A DNA stretch of 64,000 bases from JANMMJ01 sp964543235 (GTDB lineage Bacteria; Pseudomonadota; Alphaproteobacteria; Rhizobiales; Aestuariivirgaceae). The position numbers and the translations under genes are program-made. Under the pieces are notes generated by a model, which ran no database searches, was not told the DNA's origin, and saw only the letters and a program-made list of their open reading frames with translations. This document shows, piece by piece, positions 25,176 through 33,757 of the stretch; position 1 is the stretch's first letter, and each line of letters begins with the position of its first letter. The stretch spans positions 62,001 to 126,000 of the forward strand of contig CAZIXE010000001.1 in assembly GCA_964543235.1 (NCBI GenBank), written 5' to 3'.

Positions 25176-26692
25176 GTCTCACTCGCTTTCTTGTTGCCTC
25201 GCATCAAAACCGCCCGCAGTTCGGAGAGTTCCGTGCCGGTGACGTCGTGCTCGAATGAAAGCCGCGTCATCTGACTGTTGTTGTTGAATTGAACAACGAC
25301 GTTGGAGATGTCGCCGCTGCTCGCGCTGACACTTGCTGAAAGATCTCCGGAGAGATCGCCGTCCCCAAATTCGATGACATAGAGCCTGCGCTTGCGGTCA
25401 AAATTAAGGCCGGCCCCCGAAAACCTCACGCGCGCCGGTTCCGCGTCGGCAATGACGGGCCACTCCCGGCACCAGTGCAGCCGGTACACGAAGGCGTGTG
25501 AAGCGCCCTGGCGCAGCGGCTCCTTCGGCCGCCAGAAGGCCACGATATTGTCATTGATCTCCATGTCCGTGGGGATTTCGTAGAGTTCGACAGCGCCTGC
25601 ACCCCAGTCACCGATGGGCTCGACCCACAGGCTCGGACGGCGCTCATACTTGGCTTCGAGGTCGAGGAAATCGGCATAGCGGCGCTTGCGTTGCATGAGG
25701 CCGAAACCGCGCGGCCCGGCATCGAGAAACGCGCTGACCTGCAGCGTGTTGTGATTGGCAAGCGGCCGCCACAGCCATTCGCCGGCACCGGTCAGCATCA
25801 TCAGCCCGTCGGAATCGTGCACCGCCGGCCGGAAATCCTCGAACCTGTCGTGACTCATGGCGTCGAACAGATACATGCTGGTCAGCGGCGCAATTCCGGC
25901 ATGATCCAGATCGCGGCGCGGATTGAGCTCCAGTTCGACGTCCATCTGCGTATCTTCACCCGGCTTGATGGTGAAGCGGTAGGCACCCGTCGCCGATGGG
26001 CTGTCGAGCAACGCATGGACAACGACGGATCCGCCATCGGCTTCCGGCCGCTTGATCCAGAAGGCCCGGAAGAAGGGGAATTCCTCGCCCCTCGGCTGCC
26101 CCGTATCGATGGCGAGGCCCCGTGCCGACAGCCCGTAAAGCAGCCCCTTGCTCACCGCGCGGAAATATGAAGCGCCCTGGAAGACGGCGAACTCGTCGGC
26201 GTGGTCGGGCGTATTGAGCGGGTAGCGCAGCCGGAATCCGGAGTAGTGGAGGTCGGTGAGCCCGTCCGGCTTGTTGACCAGCGGTCCGAAGGTGAAGAGG
26301 TCGGGGACATAGCGCAGCTTTGCCTGGCTGTTGCCTTCAACCACGTAAATGTCGACCGGCGATGTGTAGTAGAAGCCGGAGTGAAACAGGTCGAACGAGA
26401 ACCGGTGCGCTTCGCCCCGCCAGATCGACTTCTCCGGATCGAACCTGATATCACGGTACTGGTCGTAGGTGAGCGCCTCGAGCCCCTGCGGAAGGTCGAT
26501 CTTTTCCTGCTGGAACGGCTTTCCCACGAGCTCCCGTGCCAGGTTCCTGACAAAGTCGTCACTGAATGCCGTTGCGGGTTCCATGAGCTCCGCCGGCTGT
26601 GCCGCTCCAGGCCGCAGGCCGGAAGCCATGCCGCCGGCTGCCGCCAGGACTCCCGCCAGCAACCTGATTGCCTGCCGCCGCGAAAAATCCAT
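25148..26692 (-). CDS. opgG: Periplasmic glucan biosynthesis protein OpgG/OpgD (MdoG)
   Basis: The protein has 514 residues with an N-terminal Tat-like signal (FSRRQAIRLLAG, hydrophobic core, AAQPAE). The mature MdoG domain has LTYDQYRDIRF, RGEAHRFSFDLFHSGF, DYAVF-like and SRGLAI-like segments, with RRKRYADFLDLEAKYE and FWRPKEPLRQG further on. It modifies or branches osmoregulated periplasmic glucans in the periplasm. The twin arginine points to the OpgD branch, but the pairing with opgH fits opgG; the two cannot be separated by eye. It is first in the opgG-opgH operon and is preceded by a TATAAT box. Confidence 0.9.
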   Translation of the reverse strand: MDFSRRQAIRLLAGVLAAAGGMASGLRPGAAQPAELMEPATAFSDDFVRNLARELVGKPFQQEKIDLPQGLEALTYDQYRDIRFDPEKSIWRGEAHRFSFDLFHSGFYYTSPVDIYVVEGNSQAKLRYVPDLFTFGPLVNKPDGLTDLHYSGFRLRYPLNTPDHADEFAVFQGASYFRAVSKGLLYGLSARGLAIDTGQPRGEEFPFFRAFWIKRPEADGGSVVVHALLDSPSATGAYRFTIKPGEDTQMDVELELNPRRDLDHAGIAPLTSMYLFDAMSHDRFEDFRPAVHDSDGLMMLTGAGEWLWRPLANHNTLQVSAFLDAGPRGFGLMQRKRRYADFLDLEAKYERRPSLWVEPIGDWGAGAVELYEIPTDMEINDNIVAFWRPKEPLRQGASHAFVYRLHWCREWPVIADAEPARVRFSGAGLNFDRKRRLYVIEFGDGDLSGDLSASVSASSGDISNVVVQFNNNSQMTRLSFEHDVTGTELSELRAVLMRGNKKASETWLYRWTRS

Positions 26693-26734
26693 CCCTCACC
26701 CACCCGAACTGACGCGATTGTGCACCGCCGAATG

Positions 26735-26740
26735 ATTATA
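26735..26740 (-). promoter_or_regulatory. Candidate -10 box (TATAAT) for opgGH
   Basis: On the minus strand the sequence reads TATAAT, a perfect -10 match, 43 bases before the opgG ATG. No good -35 is present at 16-18 bp; TTTACT lies 14 bp upstream. The predicted leader is about 35 nt. The divergent aruH-like gene would need its own promoter in the remaining 90 bp. Confidence 0.4.
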
Positions 26741-26812
26741 CCGCAGTTGCGAAAAGTAAAGCCCGCTGCGGCATCTCGACGTCCCAGATGGTATGCGTTA
26801 GAAGCTGGGCAA

Positions 26813-26828
26813 ATTAAGGATTCTTAAT
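26813..26828. promoter_or_regulatory. Inverted repeat overlapping the aruH-like start codon
   Basis: ATTAAG (26813-26818), spacer GATT, CTTAAT (26823-26828); the last two bases of the right arm are the first two of the ATG at 26827. It could be a repressor site or an mRNA hairpin that hides the start codon. The gene has AAGGA at 26816-26820 as its likely ribosome site, inside the repeat. Confidence 0.4.
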
Positions 26829-27996
26829 GAAATTTTCCTCGATCACCGGCCGGCTCCAGGGCTTGGGCTCGGACAAGTGGGCCGTCCATATTGCCGGGAA
26901 ACAGCGTCAGGCAAGGGGCGAGAACCTCATCTTCCTCTCCATCGGCGAGCCGGACTTTGCGCCGCCGCCGGCCATCATGAATGTCGTCACTGAGCGCATG
27001 CACGCCGGCCGCACCCGCTATTCCAACGGCCGCGGCGAGCCCGAAGTCCTCGACGCCATCGCCGGCTACTACACCAGGCGTTCCGGACACCACGTCGCCC
27101 CCTCCCAGTGCACCTTCCTGCCGGGCACCCAGACCGCCCTGTTTGCCACCTTCCTCACCATTGCCGAGCATGGCGACGAGGTCTTGGTTCCCGATCCCTA
27201 CTATGCGACCTACGAAGGCGTGATCGCCGCCTCGGGGGCGCGTTTCGTTCCCATCCGCACCCGGCCGGAAGCCGCCTTCCACCTGACACCCGAAGACCTC
27301 GAAAGCCATATCACGCCCCGTTCCCGCGCCCTCCTGCTCAACACGCCCGGCAATCCGACGGGCGCCGTGCTCTCCCGCGACGAGGTCCTCGCCATCGGCA
27401 AGGTCGCCTGGCGCCATGATCTCTGGATCGTCTGCGACGAAGTCTATGCCGATCTCACCTTCAACCGCAGCTTTGCCTCGCCGTTTGACATCCCCGAGCT
27501 CCGTGAACGGACCATTTCCGTATCCTCGATCTCCAAATCCCATGCCATGCCGGGCTTCCGTTGCGGCTGGGCCGCCGGCTCGCAGGGCTTTTCCGACCGG
27601 CTGCTGCCCCTCGCCGAGACCATGCTGTTCGGTTCGCAGCCGTTTCTCGAGGATGCCACGGCCTTCGCCCTTTCCAATCACTTCGACGAAGTCGATGCGA
27701 TGCGCCAGGCCTATATCCGCCGTGCACGGATCGTCGTCTCCGGCCTGTCCAACGCACCCCGCATTGCGGCGCGCATGCCGGAAGGCGGCATGTTCATCAT
27801 GGTCGATGTGCGGCGCACGGGATTGTCCGGCGATGCCTTCGCCATGCGGTTGCTCGACGAGGAGAATGTCGTCACCATGCCGGGCGAGAGCTTCGGCGCG
27901 GGCGGCGCCGGCCATATCCGCATCGGCCTGACCGCCAACGAGGCCGATCTCGAGGAAGCCTGCCGCCGCATCAGCCGTCTGGCCGAGAGGATCTGA
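26827..27996 (+). CDS. aruH: Aminotransferase class I/II, arginine:pyruvate transaminase-like (AruH)
   Basis: The 389-residue PLP enzyme of fold type I has the PLP lysine K237 in SSISKSHAMPGFRCGW, NTPGNPTGAVLSRDE, the aspartate in VCDEVYADL and a C-terminal arginine in GHIRIGL. The pattern SKSHAM...GxRxGW with MLFGSQPFLEDA and GGMFIMVDVRRTGLS follows Pseudomonas AruH, which transfers the amino group of L-arginine to pyruvate giving 2-oxoarginine. An aspartate or other aminotransferase is possible. The AruI-like partner lies 9.4 kb upstream instead of next to it. It is coupled to the amidase (TGATG overlap). Confidence 0.75.
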   Translation: MKFSSITGRLQGLGSDKWAVHIAGKQRQARGENLIFLSIGEPDFAPPPAIMNVVTERMHAGRTRYSNGRGEPEVLDAIAGYYTRRSGHHVAPSQCTFLPGTQTALFATFLTIAEHGDEVLVPDPYYATYEGVIAASGARFVPIRTRPEAAFHLTPEDLESHITPRSRALLLNTPGNPTGAVLSRDEVLAIGKVAWRHDLWIVCDEVYADLTFNRSFASPFDIPELRERTISVSSISKSHAMPGFRCGWAAGSQGFSDRLLPLAETMLFGSQPFLEDATAFALSNHFDEVDAMRQAYIRRARIVVSGLSNAPRIAARMPEGGMFIMVDVRRTGLSGDAFAMRLLDEENVVTMPGESFGAGGAGHIRIGLTANEADLEEACRRISRLAERI

Positions 27997-29432
27997 TGAA
28001 CAACGAGGACCTCTGCTATCTCTCCGCGACCGAGGCCCTGAAGCTCTTCCGTTCCCGCCGCCTGTCGCCGCATGAGCTCATGCTGGCCATCGTCACGCGC
28101 GCCGAAGCCGTCAATCCCATCATCAACTGCTTTGCCGACCGCTATTTTGACGAGGCGCTGACCCATGCAAGGGTCTCGGAGCAGCTCTATATGCGCCGCG
28201 GGGCCAAGCTGCGGCCGCTCGAGGGCATCCCGCTCGCCGTCAAGGATGCCCAGCGCGTCATGGGCAAGCGGACGACCCATGGCTCGCTCATCTTCGAGGA
28301 TAACATCGACGCCGTCTCAGATCCCATGATCGAACGTCTCGAGAATGCCGGCGCCATCATTTTCGCCCGCACCACCACGCCGGAATTCTGCCTGTCGGGC
28401 GTGTGTTATTCGCGGATCTGGGGCAACACCCTGAATCCCTGGAACACCGAATATGGGCCTGGCGGTTCGTCGGGCGGCTCGGGTGCGGCGCTGGCCGCAG
28501 GCATTGCGACCCTGGCGACCGGCACCGATATCGCGGGCTCGATCCGCATTCCGGCTTCCGCCTGTGGCGTGGTGGGTTTCAAGCCGCCCCATGGCCGCAA
28601 TCCCGACGGTCACCCCGCCAGCGTCGATCGCTTCAACCATTGCGGTCCCATGACCCGATCGATTGCCGACGCCGCCCTGATGCAGTCGATCACGGCGGGG
28701 CCGCATGAGCTGGATCACGATTCGCTGCGCAGTCCCGTCAGCCTGCCGGACAAGCCCGGCAGCATCCGTGGGCTGAGGATCGCCTACTCGCTCGATTTCG
28801 GTTACGTCCCGCTCGCCGACGACGTGCGCAAGAACACCTTGAAGGCCATCAAGGTCTTCAAGTCGCTGGGTGCCCAGGTCGAAGAAGTCGACCTCGGCTG
28901 GACCCGGGAAATCGATGAGCTCTCGCTGCACTGGTACAACACCATGCACTTTGGCCGTCAGACCGTCTGGTGGAAACGGACTCACGCTAACCTGATGACC
29001 GACTATGCGCTCAAGCTTGCCGACGCCATCGAGCGGACGACCGCCATCGACGACGTGCACAAGGCCTGGGACATGATCCACCGCATGTACCAGACACTGG
29101 GGCCCATCCTCGCGCGCTTCGACGTGTTCGTCTGCCCGACCCTGAACATTCCGGCTGTCAGAGCGGAGCATGATCCCTGGGATCCGGATTTCCGCATCAA
29201 CGGCATCCGCGTCGACGCCGAGAATGGCTGGATCATGACGCACCAGTTCAACATGCTGCACAATTGCCCGGTGCTGGCCGTTCCATCCGGCCATTCGGCG
29301 GAAGGCGTGCCGACCGGCATCCAGATCGTGGCCAGAACCTGGGACGATGCCCGCGTGTTCAGGGCGGGTCTCGCCTATGAGAAGGCGGTCGGCGGCTGGT
29401 ACGACAAGAAGATCAAGCGCCCGCGCTTTTGA
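27996..29432 (+). CDS. Amidase (amidase-signature family)
   Basis: The 478-residue amidase-signature enzyme has the catalytic lysine in LAVKDAQ, the serine-glycine loop GGSSGGSGAALAAG, the cis-serine in GTDIAGSIRIPAS and PHGRNPDG instead of the common P-x-GRxP. The Ser-cisSer-Lys triad is complete, so it should be active in hydrolysing an amide. The substrate is unknown; the neighbouring AruH-like gene and the AguB-like gene downstream suggest a nitrogen-rich amide such as a guanidino or carbamoyl derivative. It is translationally coupled to the aminotransferase and ends 4 bp before the stop of the convergent AguB-like gene. Confidence 0.85.
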   Translation: MNNEDLCYLSATEALKLFRSRRLSPHELMLAIVTRAEAVNPIINCFADRYFDEALTHARVSEQLYMRRGAKLRPLEGIPLAVKDAQRVMGKRTTHGSLIFEDNIDAVSDPMIERLENAGAIIFARTTTPEFCLSGVCYSRIWGNTLNPWNTEYGPGGSSGGSGAALAAGIATLATGTDIAGSIRIPASACGVVGFKPPHGRNPDGHPASVDRFNHCGPMTRSIADAALMQSITAGPHELDHDSLRSPVSLPDKPGSIRGLRIAYSLDFGYVPLADDVRKNTLKAIKVFKSLGAQVEEVDLGWTREIDELSLHWYNTMHFGRQTVWWKRTHANLMTDYALKLADAIERTTAIDDVHKAWDMIHRMYQTLGPILARFDVFVCPTLNIPAVRAEHDPWDPDFRINGIRVDAENGWIMTHQFNMLHNCPVLAVPSGHSAEGVPTGIQIVARTWDDARVFRAGLAYEKAVGGWYDKKIKRPRF

Positions 29433-29436
29433 GTGC

Positions 29437-30330
29437 TTATGCGGCGGCACTCTTCAGCCGGCCGTCCAGCGTCATCAGCGCCCCGTACATTTCCGGACGC
29501 CGGTCGCGGAACACGCCCCAGCTGCGCCGCAGCTCGGCAATGGCATCGAGATCGAACTCGTGCACCCTGGTCCCTTCCTCGCTGCGGTCCATCTCGGCGA
29601 CCTTCTCGCCCTGCCAGTCGGCGATGAACGAGCGGCCATAGAAGATATCCGACCGTCCATCCGGCGCGGTCTCCTTGCCGACCCGGTTGGAGGCGATGAG
29701 CGGCATGATATTGGCGGCCGCGTGTCCCCGCATGGTGTTCTGCCAGTGGGTGCTCGAGTCATAGCCGGGATTGGGCGGTTCCGAGCCGATGGCCGTCGGA
29801 TAGAGCAGCACTTCCGCTCCCATCAGCGCCATGGCCCGCGCGCATTCCGGGAACCACTGGTCCCAGCAGATTCCGACGCCGATCCGGCCATGGGCCGTGT
29901 CCCAGACCTTGAATCCGGTGTCGCCGGGCGAAAAGTAGAACTTCTCCTGATAGCCGCGGCCGTCGGGGATATGGGTCTTGCGGTAGAAGCCGAGCTCGCG
30001 GCCGTCGGCATCGGCGATGACCGTCGTGTTGTAATGCGTGTTTCCCGCCCTTTCGAACACGCTGACCGGCAGCACCACGCCGAGTTCGCCTGCCAGGGCG
30101 GCAAACCGCGTCACCGTGCGGTGGTTGTCGAGGGGCTCGGCCCGGGCGAGGAACCGCGCGTGCTGCTCGATGCAGAAATAGTCGCCATCGAACAGTTCCT
30201 GCAGCAGCACGATCTGCGCGCCCTGCCGTGCCGCATCCCGCACCAGGCGCTCGGCCTTGTCACAGTTCTTCTGCCAGTCGCCTTCCGAAGCCATCTGGGT
30301 GACGGCAACCTTGACACTTCGCTTGCTCAA
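29437..30330 (-). CDS. aguB: N-carbamoylputrescine amidase-like nitrilase-family hydrolase (AguB)
   Basis: The 297-residue nitrilase-superfamily protein has the triad E45 (LLQELFDGDYF), K118 (YRKTHIPDG) and C155 (GVGICWDQWFPE). The sentences KFYFSPGD, ALMGAEVLLYPTAIGSEP and HWQNTMRGHAAAN are characteristic of AguB, which cleaves N-carbamoylputrescine to putrescine, CO2 and ammonia. Agmatine deiminase (AguA), its usual partner, is not in this window. It overlaps the upstream flavoprotein gene by 4 bp and is last of the minus-strand operon aph-flavoprotein-aguB. Confidence 0.85.
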   Translation of the reverse strand: MSKRSVKVAVTQMASEGDWQKNCDKAERLVRDAARQGAQIVLLQELFDGDYFCIEQHARFLARAEPLDNHRTVTRFAALAGELGVVLPVSVFERAGNTHYNTTVIADADGRELGFYRKTHIPDGRGYQEKFYFSPGDTGFKVWDTAHGRIGVGICWDQWFPECARAMALMGAEVLLYPTAIGSEPPNPGYDSSTHWQNTMRGHAAANIMPLIASNRVGKETAPDGRSDIFYGRSFIADWQGEKVAEMDRSEEGTRVHEFDLDAIAELRRSWGVFRDRRPEMYGALMTLDGRLKSAAA

Positions 30331-32393
30331 TTCATGATCCTCGCCACTTCGCGCCGGAACGGCAGGCCATCGCCCGCGTCCGGCGCATCCAGTTCCTCGG
30401 CATAGCGGTGGCCGGCATAGGTGGCCCAGGCAATTGCCGCCGGCGCGCAGGCATCGCCGATCACCCTGACCGAAGCGATGCCATGGTCACTCCACTCCGC
30501 CTCGCGCGCCTTGAGTTCGAGGTAGAGCCGGTCATTGGGGAGCCGCGCCGTTACCATCACCACGGCATCGCAGCCGATCTCTTCCGTCCGGCCGGTATAG
30601 GTGCAGGCCGCCACGACCGCATCCCCTTTGACTGCCGTGACCGCCCGCGTCACCCTGACATCGACACCGGTCTCCAGGAGCCGCGCCTGGATCAGGCCCT
30701 GTTCCAGCGTATTGAAGCTCCATTCCGCCACCCGCGATGACGGCGTGAGATAGGTGACGGCATTGCCGTTCGCCACAAGGAGTTCCGCCAGTACACTGCC
30801 CATGTAGTAATGATCGTCATCATAGAGGACTACCCGGCCCTGGGGCAGGCGCCCGTCCATGAGATCATCCGGCGTGAAGACAGGCATCCCTGCGTCGATC
30901 GCAAGCGGCAATGTGTGGTAACGCGCCACCCCGTCCCGCCGCCAGGTGGCGCCGGTTGCCACCGCCACATGCGCGAAGCCGAACTCCAGCACCTCAGCCG
31001 CGCTGAGCGCCGATGACCGGTAGACCTCGACATTGCTCATCTTCTGGATCTGGCCCTGCCGGTAGTCGCGCACCCGTCCCCAGGCCGCGAGCCCGGGCAG
31101 GCGGCATTCCTTCGCCACCCTGCCCCCGAGTTCCGTGCCCGCCTCGGCGAGAGCCACTTCATAACCCCTGACGCCCAGCTTGTGCGCCGCCGAAAGCCCT
31201 GCTGGCCCGGCGCCCACCACCAGAACCCTGCTGTCGGATGCTTTCGCCCTGATCCGCTCCGGGTGCCAGCCCTTGCGCCACTCCTCCATGAACGATGAAT
31301 TCTGGGTGCAGCGCGACAGCGACATGGTCATGTCGCCCGTGACACAGATGTTGCAGCCGATGCACTCGCGGATGTCTTCGATGCGGCCTTCGTCGATCTT
31401 CTTCGGCAGGAACGGATCGGCGATGGAGGGCCGCGCCGCGCCGATGAAATCGAGGATGCCCTGCTTCACCTGCCGCACCATGAGATCGGGCGAGGTGAAG
31501 CGGCCCACCCCGACCACCGGCTTCGGCGTCAGCGCCTTGATACCCCTGATCAACTCCTCCTGGGCGGCCTCCGGCTTGAACCGCGATGTTCCGGAACACG
31601 CCTCCCAGGTGCCATGCGCAAAATCCCAGAGGTCCGGCAGTTCGGCATGCATCGCCACGATGTCGCGCATCTGCGTGTTGGAGAGCCCCTGTTCGCCCGC
31701 CATTTCGTCCAGCGACAGGCGCACGGTGATGGCGCACCTGTCGCCCGCTTCGTCCTTCGCGTCTGAAATCAGTTCCCGCAGCAGCCGTGTGCGGTTTTCG
31801 AGCGATCCGCCGTATTCATCGGTGCGTTGATTGGTCCGGGGGCTGAGGAAATGCTGGATGACGCCGAACCCGTGCGCCCCATAGAGGCAAAGGATGTCAT
31901 AGCCTGCCCGCTTGGCCCGCCGATAGGCCAGCCGGTGCCAGTGCCGCAGGTTGCGGATGTCCTCCTTGTCCATGGCCCGCGCCTGCACCGGATCGCTGGT
32001 GAAGGTCAGGATCGGCATGTGCATGGGCGCCAGCGGCACCTCGCGGGTATAGAGGTTGGGGCCGTTGGCGCCGCTGTAGGCCAGTTCGATGCCGGCCAGT
32101 GCCCCGTGGCTGTGGATGGCATCGGCCATCTTGGCCAGCGCCGGCATGTCGTCCTCATCCCAGATCCTGAGCTCGATGAACGGGGTGATTTCCGACGTGT
32201 GGTGGATTTCCACCTGCTCGGTGAAGATGACGCCCCAGCCGCCCTCCGACTTGACCCGTCGCATCTCGGCCGCAGCGGAAGGATCGCGATAGCCGCCGCC
32301 ATTGCAGTGCGGCACCTGGTAGAAGCGGTTCTTGGCGGTGACCGGCCCGATCTTTACCGGCTCGAACAGGATGTCGTAGCGCGGATCACGCAT
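30327..32393 (-). CDS. Trimethylamine dehydrogenase-like iron-sulfur flavoprotein
   Basis: The 688-residue protein is an N-terminal old-yellow-enzyme barrel with C-terminal FAD/NAD-like domains. It is collinear with trimethylamine dehydrogenase: FYQVPHC at 24-30 keeps the cysteine (C30) that carries FMN covalently, and the 4Fe-4S ligands are C344, C347, C350 and C362. The aromatic substrate bowl of TMADH is not kept: position 60 is Gln instead of Tyr, and the Trp after the cluster loop is absent. It therefore probably demethylates or oxidises another amine. Start 32393 was chosen because MRDPRYDILFEP matches the family start; it overlaps the upstream gene by 8 bp. It is cotranscribed with acetylpolyamine amidohydrolase and AguB-like genes. 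Confidence 0.85.
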   Translation of the reverse strand: MRDPRYDILFEPVKIGPVTAKNRFYQVPHCNGGGYRDPSAAAEMRRVKSEGGWGVIFTEQVEIHHTSEITPFIELRIWDEDDMPALAKMADAIHSHGALAGIELAYSGANGPNLYTREVPLAPMHMPILTFTSDPVQARAMDKEDIRNLRHWHRLAYRRAKRAGYDILCLYGAHGFGVIQHFLSPRTNQRTDEYGGSLENRTRLLRELISDAKDEAGDRCAITVRLSLDEMAGEQGLSNTQMRDIVAMHAELPDLWDFAHGTWEACSGTSRFKPEAAQEELIRGIKALTPKPVVGVGRFTSPDLMVRQVKQGILDFIGAARPSIADPFLPKKIDEGRIEDIRECIGCNICVTGDMTMSLSRCTQNSSFMEEWRKGWHPERIRAKASDSRVLVVGAGPAGLSAAHKLGVRGYEVALAEAGTELGGRVAKECRLPGLAAWGRVRDYRQGQIQKMSNVEVYRSSALSAAEVLEFGFAHVAVATGATWRRDGVARYHTLPLAIDAGMPVFTPDDLMDGRLPQGRVVLYDDDHYYMGSVLAELLVANGNAVTYLTPSSRVAEWSFNTLEQGLIQARLLETGVDVRVTRAVTAVKGDAVVAACTYTGRTEEIGCDAVVMVTARLPNDRLYLELKAREAEWSDHGIASVRVIGDACAPAAIAWATYAGHRYAEELDAPDAGDGLPFRREVARIMN

Positions 32394-33417
32394 CGAGAAA
32401 GCCTTCGAGCACATTCACCGTGTTGATGCCGATCGCCTCGATCGCATAGCCCCCCTCCATCACGAACAGGGTTGGCAGCTTGAGCTTCGCGATCCGCGCC
32501 CCGTAGGACTTGAAATCGGCCGAGGTCAGCTTGAAGAAGCTGATCGGATCGTCCTTGAACGTATCGACGCCGAGCGACACTACGAGGACTTCCGCGCCAT
32601 ACGACCTGATCTTCCGGCAGGCGCTTTCCAGTGCTTTGCTCCACCCATCAAACGCGGTGCCGGGCGGCATCGGATAGTTGATGTTGTAGCCTTCGCCCTT
32701 GCCCTTGCCGGTCTCGTCCTTGTAGCCGAGAAAATGCGGATAGGCGTATTCGGGAGCGCCGTGCAGCGAGATGAACAGCACGTCGCTGCGGTCGTAGAAA
32801 ATATCCTGCGTGCCGTTGCCGTGGTGGAAATCGACATCGAAAATGGCGACGCGCGAAGCCCCGGCATCGCGAAAGGCCTGCGCCGCAATCGCCGCATTGT
32901 TGAGAAAGCAGTAGCCGCCATAGAGATCGTCATGGGCGTGATGGCCGGGCGGACGGCACAGTGCGAAGGCCGCGGGATCGCCCGCCGCCACGAGCTTCTG
33001 CGCCGTGAGCGCCACCGCCGCCGAGGTCCGCGCCGCGTCCCAAGTGCCTGCTGTGATGCAGGTCTCGACCGAATGGGCGAAGAAACCTACCTTGCCGTCG
33101 ATCTGCCTGGGGCAGCGCGCCTGCTGCATGGAACGTGTCGGAAACACCGTGGGCACGATCTCGCCGCGATAGCCCGCCCTGGTCCATTCCGCCCAGGCGC
33201 CTTCCAGGAACGCGAGATAATCCCTGCCGTGGACCTTCCTGACCACGCCCATGTCGAGCGGCGATGGTGCCACGAACTCTGTCATCCTTCGTTTCTTCAG
33301 CTCACGGAGGATATATTCCATGCGCGACGGCCGCTCGAATGGTGTGACGAACTCGCCGCCATAAACCTCGGCTTGTGCGAAATGCGCGCGGTGATCGTCA
33401 CTGTAGACTGTCTTCAT
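32386..33417 (-). CDS. aphA: Acetylpolyamine amidohydrolase-like (HDAC superfamily)
   Basis: The 343-residue HDAC-fold enzyme has H159-H160 in CRPPGHHAH, zinc ligands D196 and H198 in DVDFHHGNG and D285 in LGVDTFKDD, and the transition-state tyrosine Y324 in MEGGYAI. The N-terminal YGGEFVTPFERPSR and the FPHFLGY-like segment match Mycoplana acetylpolyamine amidohydrolase, which removes acetyl groups from acetylputrescine and acetylcadaverine. It heads the minus-strand operon and supports a polyamine role for the cluster. The product is cytoplasmic, with no signal peptide. Confidence 0.88.
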   Translation of the reverse strand: MKTVYSDDHRAHFAQAEVYGGEFVTPFERPSRMEYILRELKKRRMTEFVAPSPLDMGVVRKVHGRDYLAFLEGAWAEWTRAGYRGEIVPTVFPTRSMQQARCPRQIDGKVGFFAHSVETCITAGTWDAARTSAAVALTAQKLVAAGDPAAFALCRPPGHHAHDDLYGGYCFLNNAAIAAQAFRDAGASRVAIFDVDFHHGNGTQDIFYDRSDVLFISLHGAPEYAYPHFLGYKDETGKGKGEGYNINYPMPPGTAFDGWSKALESACRKIRSYGAEVLVVSLGVDTFKDDPISFFKLTSADFKSYGARIAKLKLPTLFVMEGGYAIEAIGINTVNVLEGFLDA

Positions 33418-33757
33418 GAGGCGCCTCCCTTGGGCACGAGTGTGTCAGAGGCCCCGTGGCATTGCAATTTGCCAGTAGCTGCACGGTGTTCACGCCACGC
33501 TAACCTTGTTTCGCATCTGCGAGATTGACCTTGACTTCCCCACCGGATACGCCCATATGCGCGCCAGGGTCAGTCACCAACAAGAATGACGTGAGGCCGC
33601 TGCAACGTTGTGCGGCCGTTCCGGCAGACCCCTCGATCCCGAACATTCCTGTCACGTGGGAAGGTTTAAGCGCCCATCAGGCCCGCGCGAAATCTCGCAC
33701 GTGGCCGATTCGGACATGGTGTGCGCTTCCCACAACGCTCCGAACGAAAGCATTATT
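33418..33757. other. Intergenic region between aphA (-) and rhlE (+)
   Basis: These 340 bases hold no gene I can support. A candidate rhlE promoter is TTGACT (33531-33536), 17 bp, CATATG (33554-33559), which would give a leader of roughly 190 nt; long leaders are frequent for cold-regulated RNA helicases. The -10 is weak. No terminator or palindrome stands out. Confidence 0.3.
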
